NCBI RefSeq assembly: GCF_037976325.1
Contig: NZ_CP150265.1
Location: forward strand, 6,523,001 to 6,587,000
Source: Paenibacillus sp. FSL K6-3182
Lineage (GTDB): Bacteria > Bacillota > Bacilli > Paenibacillales > Paenibacillaceae
Length of the DNA stretch: 64,000 bases
Direction: 5' to 3'
This document shows positions 15,837 through 24,893 of this stretch, piece after piece; within the stretch, counting starts at the first letter, position 1; the number at the start of each line of letters is the position of its first letter. The notes below the pieces were generated by a model. The model saw only the letters and a list, made by a program, of their open reading frames with translations, had not been told where the DNA came from and did not search any database. A program made the translations under genes and the position numbers.

Positions 15837-18800
15837 CTATTTGACGAAGTTTGCTACAATCGATGCAATCTCGGCGCGTGTAATCTTTTCCTTTGGCCTG
15901 ATTGAACCATCCTCATAACCTTTAATGATACCCGCTTCCGTTAATGCTGCTATCGCTTCTTTGGCCCAGCTGGACACGCTGGGCTCATCCGCAAAGGATG
16001 GTTTTGCCGCTCCGGAGGCAACGATCATTTGATCTTTAACCGCTCTATACAAAATAACGAATGCTTCCTCTCTCGTCATTTCCTGATTCGGCTTGAAACT
16101 GCCATCATCAAAGCCAGTTATAATTCCAGCAGCATGTAAACCATTCACATATTTACTATACCAAGCTGTCGGTGTAATATCTCCGAAGCCAGGTTCGCTG
16201 CTTTCTGCATTTAAGCCCAACAATCTGTAAATAACAGCTGAAAATTCCGCTCTGCTCATTTCCTGATTAGGCTTAAAGCTGCCATCTGGAAAACCGCCCA
16301 AAATGTTTTTGTCCAACAGCTTGTTAATCGATGCCGCTGCCCAGTGCCCTGCTGTATCCTTGAAATGCGGCTCAGGGTCTGGGCTCGGTGTTGGAACCGG
16401 ACTTGGTGTTGGGTTCGTTCCAGGGTTTGGCGTCGGACTAGGCGTTGGATCTGGACTCGGACTTGGTGTAGGGTCCGGGCTAGGGCTCGGTGTTGGATCT
16501 GGAGTTGGGCTAGGCTCTACGCCAGTGTCCTTCTTTTTCTCCACCGTTACGACAACCTTAGCTGTAAATCCGCCGTCTACCGTCACAACCGTAAGGGTAG
16601 CTGTTCCTTCTTTTAGAGCTGTAACAATGCCGTTTGTATCGACTGATGCAATGGCTGCTGCATCGCTGGACCATAACACGGCTTTATTATCCGCATTCAG
16701 CGGTGCAACTTCTGCATTCAGTTGCAGCTGCTCTTCTTCCTTCAGCGTAACCGCATCCTTGTTCACCGTAACTCCTGTTACATGAACAGCCGTATCCGGC
16801 TGCTTCAACACAGTGAACGTGAACGTTCTTGATACAGTCGATTTTCCATCTGATAGAACAGCGGTCAGTGTTACAATTTCATCTCCATTTTCAAAAACAG
16901 GCCGTGCAACAGTACCGCTATTACTAATGATTGACTCATTATCTGATTGCCATGTAATGGTTGCTCCATGCAATCCAGTCATTGGCAGCTCAAGATCCGT
17001 CAGCACTGCATCCTTGCTGCTATTCTCCCCAAGGAAGCTCAGGTCATCTAATTGATCGGCAGCATGTTGTAGCAGCAGCACCTCCATGCTTGCCAGCTTC
17101 TCATTTGCCGCCACATGAAGCTCGCTCACTTCAGAGGCAGGAAGTGCGCCATTATAGATTTGGAAGTCTGCGATCATACCGCCAAAATAAGCATCTCCCG
17201 CATAAAAGGATTTTCCAATAAGACCGCTGATGCCGTTTTTATTGTTAATTTGATCGAGAGTAAAGCCGCCAGCATTACCAGATGAGACTAGCTGGCCGTC
17301 TACATACAGCGACAGCTTGTTTTCTGTACCCGACATTACTGCCGTAACGAGCTTCCAATCATCTGATTGGAGCAGCGGCGCTTTCGTCGCCACTTCATTG
17401 CGCCAGCCATTCGTTGCAATACCGAATCGCGCCGTGCTGTCTGCATTATATTTTGGCGTCACATACAAATAATGTGTATCGCCTTGTCCAAGCGCAAACA
17501 GCCATTCTGCACTGTTCTTGCCTTTCCAATTGACAAGGGCAGATACCGTGACATCCGTCAGCCCATCCAAAATACCCTGCGGCATTTCAATATAAGAGCT
17601 TGTATTGCCGCCTGCAAAGCTGATGGCTCCGGCTGCATCTGTCTTAATCCACTCCGCGTTGGCAGGGTTAATCCATGTGCCATTGTATTTGCCAGTCTGG
17701 TCAATGACCGAAGTACCTTCCAGCTTGCTCATGTCATAATGGACAATCAGCTCTGCAGGAGTCTCAACAACATCGCCTTTGCTATCCGTTATCATAATCC
17801 AGCTAATTTGCGGATCGGAACTGGTGGCACCTGCATTCGCCGCTCGATGCACCGTCAGCTCCAGCTTTCCGTTATCAACGGCTACATTGCCATAGCTAAG
17901 CACATCTTTTGCTGAGGAGAAAACATACCCGCTTGTTTTCACCGTTCCGTTCAGCAAAATATCAGCAATCCGTTTGCCGTTTGAATACTGGGACCACGGG
18001 TCGTACAAGCCTACATAAACATCGTAGCTTCCATTATCGATGTCGAAACGGTACGAGAGATCATTGCCGGCATTGCTTTTCAAATACCGCAATCCATCAA
18101 AAATATTGCCGCTGTTCGTACCGGATGTCAGCGTATTGTCTCCGATATAACCCCAAGTTTGATTGTTCGCCGGATCGTATTTCTGATCGATAACGTTTCC
18201 GTTTAGCAAATGCTCTTCGCCAATCAATTGAGTAATATCTTTATAATCTGACGTTTCCGCACCGCCTGCATGAACAAAATAAGCGCTGCCCTCTGGAATG
18301 ACATACATCTGATGTTCGATTATTTTATTGGAGAGCTCAGTCAGCTTGCCGCTGACGCGCACCGTCCCCGGAATTTTGAATGACGCTTCATTTATGCTCC
18401 AGCTCATCGGCGTATCCTTCACCGTTCCATCCGATAAGGTCACTTGTACAGTAGTCGGAAGTGCTGGCGCTTTGCCAATTGTTGTACTTGCAGGAAGCGG
18501 AGTATTTAATGTCACCTTCCCCATGCTGTCGAGCAAATCAAGCGACCACTCATCATGCCATTGAAGGGCAATTTCATCATTTTGACCAAATTCAATCGGC
18601 AGCCAAATATAGCGGGAATTCGCAAGATCGTTTTGATTCCAGCGGTCACCCATATAGATGAATTTCCCCGCAGCCGCGTCTACTGTAATCACTTGAGTGC
18701 TCTGCGAGCCATAGGTCGTTGAGCTTCCGGGCGCAACATCGCGCATCGTTTTCCACGGTCCCATCATGCTGTCGGCAACCGTATATTTGCCCACGTTCGG

Positions 18801-20528
18801 AGCCCAGCCCGTCGCACCGGATGAAATCATGTAATATTTCCCTTGGTACTTAAATAGTGCTGGTGCCTCGCGCTGAGCTAGCGGGAATACGCGCACATAG
18901 TCCTCGCCATGCACTCCCTTGTACTCCGTATCTCGCTCTTCGTTGCCGTCTTTATGCCAACCAACAACATCTGTATACGAATCATTGAGCTTGGAGATGT
19001 ACATTGTTAAATTTTCTTCACTCGAATAAATCAAATAACCGGTGCCGTCGTCATCCTTAAATAACGTCATATCCCGAGCCATGCCTGGCTGGTTTGGCTG
19101 GCCGTTATCAGTTGCTCCCTTAGGCGCTTGGTCCATGCGGTGGCTCTCCTGATAGACAAAAGGTCCGAGCGGAGAGTCACTAAGCGCATAGCCCGCTTCT
19201 GCTTTTGCATAGTTGGCTGTCGATGTCGCACTTGGGCCATCCGTGTGCATCCACATTACATATTTTTTTGTATGATCGTTATAAATCACTTTAGGACGTT
19301 CAATGATGCGGTCCGTACCGATGTCGTTCAAAATATCGGCTTGATCTGTCCGACCAGCATATAGCTCTGAAATAAGCGGATCATTCTCAAAGTCATCCAT
19401 GGAACCGATCGCTGTCAGGGCGAGTCCATGATCCTCCCAGTTGTACAAATCCTTAGACGCGTAAACCCTTACCCCTCTGGCAGGCAAATAACCATAGGTT
19501 TTATCCTCGCCGTACCAGTAATAGGTTTGTGTATTCTCATCAAACATCATGCCAGCGCCGTGCGCTTGAATGAGCGCCCCGTTCGTATCTCTCCAAACCG
19601 CACCCGGTTTAAAAGAATTGTATGTCTCTTTAACTGCCAGCTCTGATATCGCCTTTGATAATGCTGCGATAGCCGAAATAATCTGCTCCTGAATTGCGAG
19701 ATCCGTAATATCCGCACCGCTGCCTACTAGCGATTGCAGAATGGAATCACTCTCTTGAATGACCTCGTTCAGTACTGCGAGACTGAATGGCGTATATTTC
19801 GTGTTTGCTGCTTCAGCTCTTGCTGCTGCAATCTTGTCATCTAAATCAGAAAGTGGAACCGTTCTGTTCTGTCTAATGATGAGATAATTAACGAGTGGAT
19901 CGTTATAGTTTGAGAGCGCAGCTGTTGCCGGCCCTTGTATCCTTACGTTTAACATCCCATCGGTAACGCTGATTTTGCGATAAGTAACCGATTTTTCAGC
20001 CCCTTCACCGCCAATTGCAAAATCACCGCCAGAAACGTTATTCCCTTCCAGCAGCAAGTTCACGCTTCTTCCGCTCCACGGATTATTAAAGCCAAAGGTC
20101 ACGTCATATTCGCCTGTTGGCAGCTCAAAGTCATAAGCCAGTGCCTTATCTCTAACCTGCGTACCGTTATAATATCTTAACGATCCGGATTTGGTCGTTG
20201 CATCCCAGACGTTTGTGCCGCTCGTTGTCGTCACCAAGCCCCATGATTTAGACGTTAGGGGATCAATTCCATATACCTGCTCCGTAACCGAGCTATACAA
20301 GCCCAGCTTGTCGTTCCCTTCAACCGTCTTCGGGGTTGAATCACCTGCATTAACGAAATATAAAATATAATCGTTATCCTTCAGCTCCTGCTCTGTAAAA
20401 TCGTCGGTGACAGCTAAAGCTTCCTCTAGCCCTTCACTTGCTGCGTTTACAGGGGCAAGCGAGGTTAGAAAACTTGCTAATAGAGAGAAGCATAGCGCCA
20501 AAGACAGCCATTTCTTTCTTTTCAACAA
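15837..20528 (-). CDS. large multidomain SLH-anchored glycoside hydrolase (GH43-like)
   Basis: Secreted enzyme of 1563 residues. Order, approximate: signal peptide 1-29; a carbohydrate-binding beta domain 45-195 (YDFELPTGEYDVTFGFNNPW); a helical spacer 205-285; a GH43-type five-bladed propeller about 295-640 (GAVWRDTNGALIQAHGAGMM, AREAPALFKYQGKYYMISSG-like blade); an Ig-like domain; a second carbohydrate-binding domain 715-870; a LamG domain 880-1090; two further Ig-like domains; a Pro-Thr-Ser linker; and three SLH domains (about 1345-1563) for wall attachment. It presumably cleaves arabinose-, xylose- or galactose-containing polysaccharides at the cell surface. The start is a TTG at 20528, eight bases after AAAGGAGG. 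Confidence 0.85.
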   Translation of the reverse strand: MLKRKKWLSLALCFSLLASFLTSLAPVNAASEGLEEALAVTDDFTEQELKDNDYILYFVNAGDSTPKTVEGNDKLGLYSSVTEQVYGIDPLTSKSWGLVTTTSGTNVWDATTKSGSLRYYNGTQVRDKALAYDFELPTGEYDVTFGFNNPWSGRSVNLLLEGNNVSGGDFAIGGEGAEKSVTYRKISVTDGMLNVRIQGPATAALSNYNDPLVNYLIIRQNRTVPLSDLDDKIAAARAEAANTKYTPFSLAVLNEVIQESDSILQSLVGSGADITDLAIQEQIISAIAALSKAISELAVKETYNSFKPGAVWRDTNGALIQAHGAGMMFDENTQTYYWYGEDKTYGYLPARGVRVYASKDLYNWEDHGLALTAIGSMDDFENDPLISELYAGRTDQADILNDIGTDRIIERPKVIYNDHTKKYVMWMHTDGPSATSTANYAKAEAGYALSDSPLGPFVYQESHRMDQAPKGATDNGQPNQPGMARDMTLFKDDDGTGYLIYSSEENLTMYISKLNDSYTDVVGWHKDGNEERDTEYKGVHGEDYVRVFPLAQREAPALFKYQGKYYMISSGATGWAPNVGKYTVADSMMGPWKTMRDVAPGSSTTYGSQSTQVITVDAAAGKFIYMGDRWNQNDLANSRYIWLPIEFGQNDEIALQWHDEWSLDLLDSMGKVTLNTPLPASTTIGKAPALPTTVQVTLSDGTVKDTPMSWSINEASFKIPGTVRVSGKLTELSNKIIEHQMYVIPEGSAYFVHAGGAETSDYKDITQLIGEEHLLNGNVIDQKYDPANNQTWGYIGDNTLTSGTNSGNIFDGLRYLKSNAGNDLSYRFDIDNGSYDVYVGLYDPWSQYSNGKRIADILLNGTVKTSGYVFSSAKDVLSYGNVAVDNGKLELTVHRAANAGATSSDPQISWIMITDSKGDVVETPAELIVHYDMSKLEGTSVIDQTGKYNGTWINPANAEWIKTDAAGAISFAGGNTSSYIEMPQGILDGLTDVTVSALVNWKGKNSAEWLFALGQGDTHYLYVTPKYNADSTARFGIATNGWRNEVATKAPLLQSDDWKLVTAVMSGTENKLSLYVDGQLVSSGNAGGFTLDQINNKNGISGLIGKSFYAGDAYFGGMIADFQIYNGALPASEVSELHVAANEKLASMEVLLLQHAADQLDDLSFLGENSSKDAVLTDLELPMTGLHGATITWQSDNESIISNSGTVARPVFENGDEIVTLTAVLSDGKSTVSRTFTFTVLKQPDTAVHVTGVTVNKDAVTLKEEEQLQLNAEVAPLNADNKAVLWSSDAAAIASVDTNGIVTALKEGTATLTVVTVDGGFTAKVVVTVEKKKDTGVEPSPTPDPTPSPSPDPTPSPSPDPTPSPTPNPGTNPTPSPVPTPSPDPEPHFKDTAGHWAAASINKLLDKNILGGFPDGSFKPNQEMSRAEFSAVIYRLLGLNAESSEPGFGDITPTAWYSKYVNGLHAAGIITGFDDGSFKPNQEMTREEAFVILYRAVKDQMIVASGAAKPSFADEPSVSSWAKEAIAALTEAGIIKGYEDGSIRPKEKITRAEIASIVANFVK

Positions 20529-20764
20529 TTGAATTCCTCCTTTAGTTTGGGTATCCGCTCTTTATGTATGCGTTTGCAGATCATGCTGCTTAGAACGTCT
20601 CCATGAATGTTAGCTTAGGTGTACCGTCTCTTCAACTGAACAATTTAGACAGCAATGAACTTCCATTAGACCGCCTAATTCTTCCGAAAATGAAGAGTTT
20701 ATGTTCACTCAGGTTTGATTTTTTCACCTGCTCAAAACGGTGTGCACACATGTGAAAAAAGAAA

Positions 20765-20788
20765 AGAGACTGCCCGTGGGCAGCCTCT
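20765..20788 (-). terminator. terminator of the PadR/DUF2812 operon
   Basis: Arms AGAGaCTGCCC and GGGCAGcCTCT, followed on the minus strand by TTTTCTTTTTTC. It lies 10 bp after the DUF2812 stop. The 236 bp between it and the GH43 gene hold no gene I can support. Confidence 0.8.
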
Positions 20789-20797
20789 ACTTCTGTG

Positions 20798-21334
20798 CTA
20801 TTTATGCAAATCTCGTCTCTTGATAAGCATTCGATTATTGGAAACGATACGAATAATACCATAAACAAACAACCCAACAACGATCATATACAAACCTAAA
20901 ATGATTAATGACCATGGGTTGAACATTTGTAACGGAAAAATGTTAATCAGTATAATGGGAAACTGTGCGAATAATACGACTGAAAGCAGAGACAAAATTC
21001 TTTTGTTGCGATCAATTAGAGAGTCCAGATCGGAGTAGATTTCAGGCCGCACCTCACTGTAGGGCATTCGCCAAATAAACCAGCCTGCGCCGGAATATAC
21101 GAGCTCCCAGCCTGCTTCTTTAAACAGCTGCACATAGTTTGGGTCTTTGTTCATCTGATAGTCGAGGCAATATCGTAGCTTTCTAGTCTCACCCTTCTGG
21201 AAATGGAAACGAACGACATTGCCGCTTACTTTCCTCAGATGCCATCCTTCAGCCTCCTCTTGCTCAAGCCATCTCTCTATTTTTTCCGAATCCCAGCTTA
21301 CCCACCATTTCGTCACCCGTTTCTCGTTATTCAT
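20798..21334 (-). CDS. DUF2812 membrane protein
   Basis: Protein of 178 residues. The N-terminal cytoplasmic half carries the DUF2812 pattern (WEQEEAEGWHL-like: IERWLEQEEAEGWHLRKVSG, then YCLDYQ and FKEAGWELVYSGAGWFIWRM). Two transmembrane helices follow (ILSLLSVVLFAQFPIILINI, LIILGLYMIVVGLFVYGIIR). DUF2812 proteins are regularly paired with PadR regulators and behave as anti-repressor-like or envelope-stress partners in some bacilli. Here the start overlaps the padR stop by 8 bp, so the two are one translational unit. Confidence 0.85.
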   Translation of the reverse strand: MNNEKRVTKWWVSWDSEKIERWLEQEEAEGWHLRKVSGNVVRFHFQKGETRKLRYCLDYQMNKDPNYVQLFKEAGWELVYSGAGWFIWRMPYSEVRPEIYSDLDSLIDRNKRILSLLSVVLFAQFPIILINIFPLQMFNPWSLIILGLYMIVVGLFVYGIIRIVSNNRMLIKRRDLHK

Positions 21335-21653
21335 GAAGTTTCCCCTCCACTTTTAAACTATTATGATACAGCTCTCCGATCCGGTTCATTTCTAGTTTGA
21401 GCAAGGTTTTACCGTCATCCGTGATGCGATAAAATTTACGCCTATCCTCTTCAAGCACAACTTCAATCAAGCTGTCTTTTTCCATGCGCGACAGGCTTCC
21501 GTACAAAGTCCCGGCCCCTAAATGAATTCTATTGTTCGTTAGTTCATCTACATGCTGCATGATCCCGTAACCATGACGAGTCTCTATAAGCGACAGCAAA
21601 ATATAAAAAGCCGTTTCCGACATTGGCAAATAATTGCGAAGTAATTTCTCCAT
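21327..21653 (-). CDS. PadR-family transcriptional regulator
   Basis: Winged-helix regulator of 108 residues, the short PadR class. It shows LPMSETAFYILLSLIETRHG with YGIMQHVDELTNNRIHLGAG and TLYGSLSRMEKDSLIE, ending in a C-terminal dimerisation helix. Upstream are two ATATC/GATAT inverted repeats (21706-21726 and 21737-21758), the usual PadR target type, indicating autoregulation of the padR-DUF2812 pair. The inducing signal is unknown. Confidence 0.9.
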   Translation of the reverse strand: MEKLLRNYLPMSETAFYILLSLIETRHGYGIMQHVDELTNNRIHLGAGTLYGSLSRMEKDSLIEVVLEEDRRKFYRITDDGKTLLKLEMNRIGELYHNSLKVEGKLHE

Positions 21654-21691
21654 TGTGACTCGGCTCCTTTTGTGTGGAACTACCGAAAGTG

Positions 21692-21758
21692 TATATCACC
21701 CTATAATATATCGCATCTCGATATATCATAACGCGATTATATCACGTCACGATATATA
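21692..21758 (-). promoter_or_regulatory. PadR operator region with two inverted repeats
   Basis: First site ATATATCG-CATCT-CGATATAT (21706-21726). Second site TTATATC-ACGTCAC-GATATA(T)AA (21737-21758). A further half site, TATATCAC, is at 21692. All lie in the padR upstream region and overlap the likely promoter. Confidence 0.7.
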
Positions 21759-21781
21759 AGTAAATCATTTCCATGCAAAAA

Positions 21782-21809
21782 AAGACCACTGCTCGTACGC
21801 AGTGATCTT
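21782..21809 (-). terminator. terminator of the pentapeptide-repeat gene
   Basis: Arms AAGACCACTGC (21782-21792) and GCAGTGATCTT (21799-21809). On the minus strand a seven-T run follows. Confidence 0.8.
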
Positions 21810-21846
21810 CTCTATTATCATTTAGGCGTTGGTATACTGCTCGCCA

Positions 21847-22503
21847 TTATGTTCCATCATTCACAACAAGCCCAAAAATCGTCGCCATTGTAATCGCCTG
21901 TGCAGGCGAGATGATGCAGCGCCGCAAATCCTCTAGCGAAGCGCCTAAGCTGTTAAATTCACAGCTGCTAATATCGATGCCGCCAAGCTTCGTCTGGGAT
22001 AGCTGTGCTTGATCAATATTTGTTTCATGCAGAAAGAAATTAGCTAATGTCATATTGGACATGTCCGCTTTGGCTAACGAGCTTTTTTCGAATTTAACGC
22101 CTTTGGCATTGGTGAAGCGCAGTACCGCATAATCCGCCACACATTGCTCGAACCTTACGTTGCGCAGCATTGAGCCTGTCAAATCCATGCCAAGCAGCTT
22201 GCAATTAAGGAATGCGACTCGATGAAATACCGCTTCACTTAGATCGATATTTGATAAATCGCAGTTGTCAAAACGAACATCGGTAAATTCTGCTTTTCGC
22301 AGGCTTGTCGCCCGAAACGATACGTTATTAAACACCACACGATCAAAACAAGGCTTATAAGCCGATTGATTATGAACACCGCTGTCTTGAATGATGCTGT
22401 CGCTAATCTCAATCTCATCCGCCCATTCGTAATCAGGAACGTCTAAAGATTGCAATTCGCTTGATATTTTAGGAGCTTCAATTTTCTCTTTTTTGCTGGA
22501 CAT
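21847..22503 (-). CDS. pentapeptide-repeat protein, Qnr-sized
   Basis: Protein of 218 residues, made almost entirely of A(D/N)LxX repeats from about 45 to 180 (FNNVSFRATSLRKAEFTDVR, CDLSNIDLSEAVF, LLGMDLTGSMLRNVRFEQ). This gives a right-handed quadrilateral beta-helix. The C-terminal LEDLRRCIISPAQAITMATI helix is the dimer-type cap found in Qnr/MfpA-like DNA mimics, and 218 residues is the Qnr length. Protection of gyrase from quinolones or other poisons is possible but not shown. It is a monocistronic gene with its own terminator. Confidence 0.85.
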   Translation of the reverse strand: MSSKKEKIEAPKISSELQSLDVPDYEWADEIEISDSIIQDSGVHNQSAYKPCFDRVVFNNVSFRATSLRKAEFTDVRFDNCDLSNIDLSEAVFHRVAFLNCKLLGMDLTGSMLRNVRFEQCVADYAVLRFTNAKGVKFEKSSLAKADMSNMTLANFFLHETNIDQAQLSQTKLGGIDISSCEFNSLGASLEDLRRCIISPAQAITMATIFGLVVNDGT

Positions 22504-22773
22504 AAGTATGAAGACCTGCCTTTATTATGAAATAAATTCTATACAACCTCAGCTTCTTTATATTATACACTTTCAAATCCTGATCGGACGAATTCGTTTT
22601 TTTGAGCAACAAATCTTAAGGATACGGATTGAACATTATGAAAAAACGGGTAATGAGTTGTATTGTTTGGCATCGCTAATGACTTCTTGTGCTCCCCCAT
22701 CTATAATGTGAATAAATAAAGTATGCAATAAAGGGGGACTTCACTCCCTTTTTAGACGGAATAGAGGTGTGTT

Positions 22774-24048
22774 ATGAAATACGAGATGTCGCTGGAGCAG
22801 CGCGATAACATAATGGGAACGCTCACGGAGGAGCAGCGTCATTTTTTGCACCATGAGCTCGTTAGAGGCAGAAGAACGTTGTTCGCACGACAGCTTGCCC
22901 GAAAAAAATGCCAGTTCATTCCCGAGGACGCTGAATTCGAGGATATTGAATCGTTTATTGAGGAATGGGACTATATCGGGTTCACCGATAGCGGCGAAGT
23001 ATCTCCTCATACAAAATGTGAATGCGGCCGTTCCTTGCGCTATCAGCATCAGGTGCTTCATCTCCCTACCAATACGATCCGCTACTTCGGTATCGAGCAT
23101 TTACAGTTGCATACCGGAATTGATGCGAAAGCCATATCGGATATTATGAAAGGCTTCGACATCCTCGATGGCGAGATGAATGAAATGTTATGCAAATATA
23201 GAGATGGCTGGCAGCTCGATCAGCATCTTTTTTTGCCGCTGCCATCTGAGCTTGAAGTACCTGCCGACATTCAAGCACATATCGATGCCAATCTTCCGCT
23301 GCTGGAGAGACAGCTGTCCCGTATCCGCAGAAGACTGCATGAACTGGACCTAGCGAGCAGGAAGAAGCGAATAGCAGCCGCTTTAACCTTCTATGATCAA
23401 TCGTCTTCAGAAGACGAGGAACAGCAAATACCGGAGACCCCGAACCTGCATAGCGACTACCGTTCCGACAAGGACATCATGGAGAACAGCAATCAGCCTG
23501 TTGACCCTCCAAACCATTCGCAAGGCTCCTTCGATTTTGGAGATAACGAAGTAACGCAAGGCGTACTCAGCTTTGACAATTCCGATGATGGCCAAGGTGC
23601 GTTTGTATTTGATGAAATCGAAAACAGTCAAGGCGCCTTCGTCTTTGATGAGATTGAAGAGAGCCAAGGCGCGTTTGTGTTCGATGAGCCTCCGGTGAAC
23701 CAAGATGCGTTTGCATTCGAGGAGGCTGGCAAAAAATTAGGTGCTGCCGCAATGCGAGAATCTGAGCTAAGCAGCTCGAATGCCAAAACTTCAAGTCCCT
23801 TTTATTTGTCACAGCCGGCTCAGCGTGTCGTTGATGATGCTCTCAAGTACGGACGTATCAGCACATTAGCGATCTCTAACTTCTTAATTGAACAGAAGCT
23901 TGTACAAGATACACGAATGTCTACCGGCAAGCCTGGCATCTACATTGCTGTGGCAGCGTATTTGGACAAGCTTTCAGCAGCAGGCCAATGCGAGCTCGTG
24001 CTCGGCAATTCCGAGGATCGCGTTTATTCGAATTCGAAGACTCCGTAA
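22774..24048 (+). CDS. DUF3895-like protein with 12-residue QGAFVFDE repeats
   Basis: Protein of 424 residues with no signal peptide. The N-terminal part (1-130) includes CECGRSLRYQHQVLHLPTNT and RYFGIEHLQLHTGI, a zinc-knuckle-like region resembling the DUF3895 group. A coiled helical part follows (180-215). Residues about 250-321 contain six tandem 12-residue units (QGSFDFGDNEVT, QGVLSFDNSDDG, QGAFVFDEIENS, QGAFVFDEIEES, QGAFVFDEPPVN, QDAFAFEEAGKK), very acidic and phenylalanine-rich. A winged-helix-like C-terminus (VVDDALKYGRISTLAISNFL) ends the protein. The function is unknown; the layout suggests a nucleic-acid or partner-binding adaptor. Confidence 0.75.
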   Translation: MKYEMSLEQRDNIMGTLTEEQRHFLHHELVRGRRTLFARQLARKKCQFIPEDAEFEDIESFIEEWDYIGFTDSGEVSPHTKCECGRSLRYQHQVLHLPTNTIRYFGIEHLQLHTGIDAKAISDIMKGFDILDGEMNEMLCKYRDGWQLDQHLFLPLPSELEVPADIQAHIDANLPLLERQLSRIRRRLHELDLASRKKRIAAALTFYDQSSSEDEEQQIPETPNLHSDYRSDKDIMENSNQPVDPPNHSQGSFDFGDNEVTQGVLSFDNSDDGQGAFVFDEIENSQGAFVFDEIEESQGAFVFDEPPVNQDAFAFEEAGKKLGAAAMRESELSSSNAKTSSPFYLSQPAQRVVDDALKYGRISTLAISNFLIEQKLVQDTRMSTGKPGIYIAVAAYLDKLSAAGQCELVLGNSEDRVYSNSKTP

Positions 24049-24132
24049 TTGCTTTTTGTGCCGAGCGTTCACCCAGCATTCATTCCAAGTTGAATTTCTA
24101 TTTTTCGAGCCCACTCTGTCCACCTCGTTTTT

Positions 24133-24186
24133 TGTGAGAGCTTGACCATCGATACATCAAAAAGCATTGCTGCTTCATGGTCAAGC
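24133..24186 (+). other. inverted repeat in the gap after the DUF3895 gene
   Basis: GCTTGACCAT and ATGGTCAAGC form the ends of a long hairpin with a 34-nt loop and no clear T run. This may be a weak terminator. The remainder of 24.05-24.36 kb is AT-rich and holds the promoter of the lipoprotein gene, which I cannot pin down. Confidence 0.4.
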
Positions 24187-24363
24187 CTCTCCTCTATGGC
24201 AAAAACTCCGCGTAATCACTCATTTTTCTCGTAAATTAAATAATCATAATCTTATGAATTATTAACGTTATTTTTTACCATAATAATTAAACCTGCAACA
24301 TAAACTTAATATTTTCCGTTTTTAAACTTGATAACAAAAATGACACCGAGGAGATTGATTACG

Positions 24364-24888
24364 ATGAAAAAAAGATATTTTGCATTTATGCTTGTCATTG
24401 CTTTAGGTTTGGTGCTGACGGCATGCTCAGGTTCGAACTCAAATTCAGGAGCTAATTCTAATACATCAGGCAACAAAGAAGAGCAATTCGTAACAACAAA
24501 AACGACAAAAGAGATGGTTGACGGCATGTTGGCCAAAATTGAACAACCCGCGCTAGCAGAAATGACAGGCGACATGGTGAAACAAATGTATTACTTCGAT
24601 CCATCTATTCTGGAAGAATATACAATTATGTCACCATTAATGAATGTTAAAACAAATGAAATAGCTGTTTTCAAAGTGAAGGATGCTAAAGATATTGCTG
24701 CTGTTGAGGACGGAATCAAGAAACGTGCTGCGGATGTTCAAAAATCGTTTGAAACTTATTTGCCAGATCAGTACGAAAACGCCAAAAACTACAAGCTTGT
24801 AGCGAAAGGCAATCACGTCTTTTTCGTCATTTCTGAACAAGCGGATAAATTTGTAACTGAATTCGATTCCTTCTTCGCTAAAAAATAA
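24364..24888 (+). CDS. DUF4358 lipoprotein
   Basis: Lipoprotein of 174 residues from the ATG at 24364, which has a GAGGAG ribosome site; a start 36 bp earlier lacks one. The signal ends in the lipobox LTAC (MKKRYFAFMLVIALGLVLTA C), followed by a Ser-Asn-Gly linker. The mature domain matches DUF4358 (DGMLAKIEQP..., EYTIMSPLMNVKTNEIAVFK, DGIKKRAADVQKSFETYLPD). These lipoproteins commonly accompany MBOAT acyltransferases and DHHW proteins. Six bases separate it from the MBOAT gene, so the three genes form one operon and probably one surface-modification machine. Confidence 0.85.
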   Translation: MKKRYFAFMLVIALGLVLTACSGSNSNSGANSNTSGNKEEQFVTTKTTKEMVDGMLAKIEQPALAEMTGDMVKQMYYFDPSILEEYTIMSPLMNVKTNEIAVFKVKDAKDIAAVEDGIKKRAADVQKSFETYLPDQYENAKNYKLVAKGNHVFFVISEQADKFVTEFDSFFAKK

Positions 24889-24893
24889 GCAAT

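Noticed and set aside
16303..16785. 160-residue plus-strand frame rich in Gly and Val
   Set aside because: Shadow of the Pro-Thr-Ser linker and Ig-like coding region of the GH43-like gene.
20632..20880. 82-residue minus-strand frame
   Set aside because: Overlaps the DUF2812 end in another frame and its terminator; no ribosome site or family resemblance.
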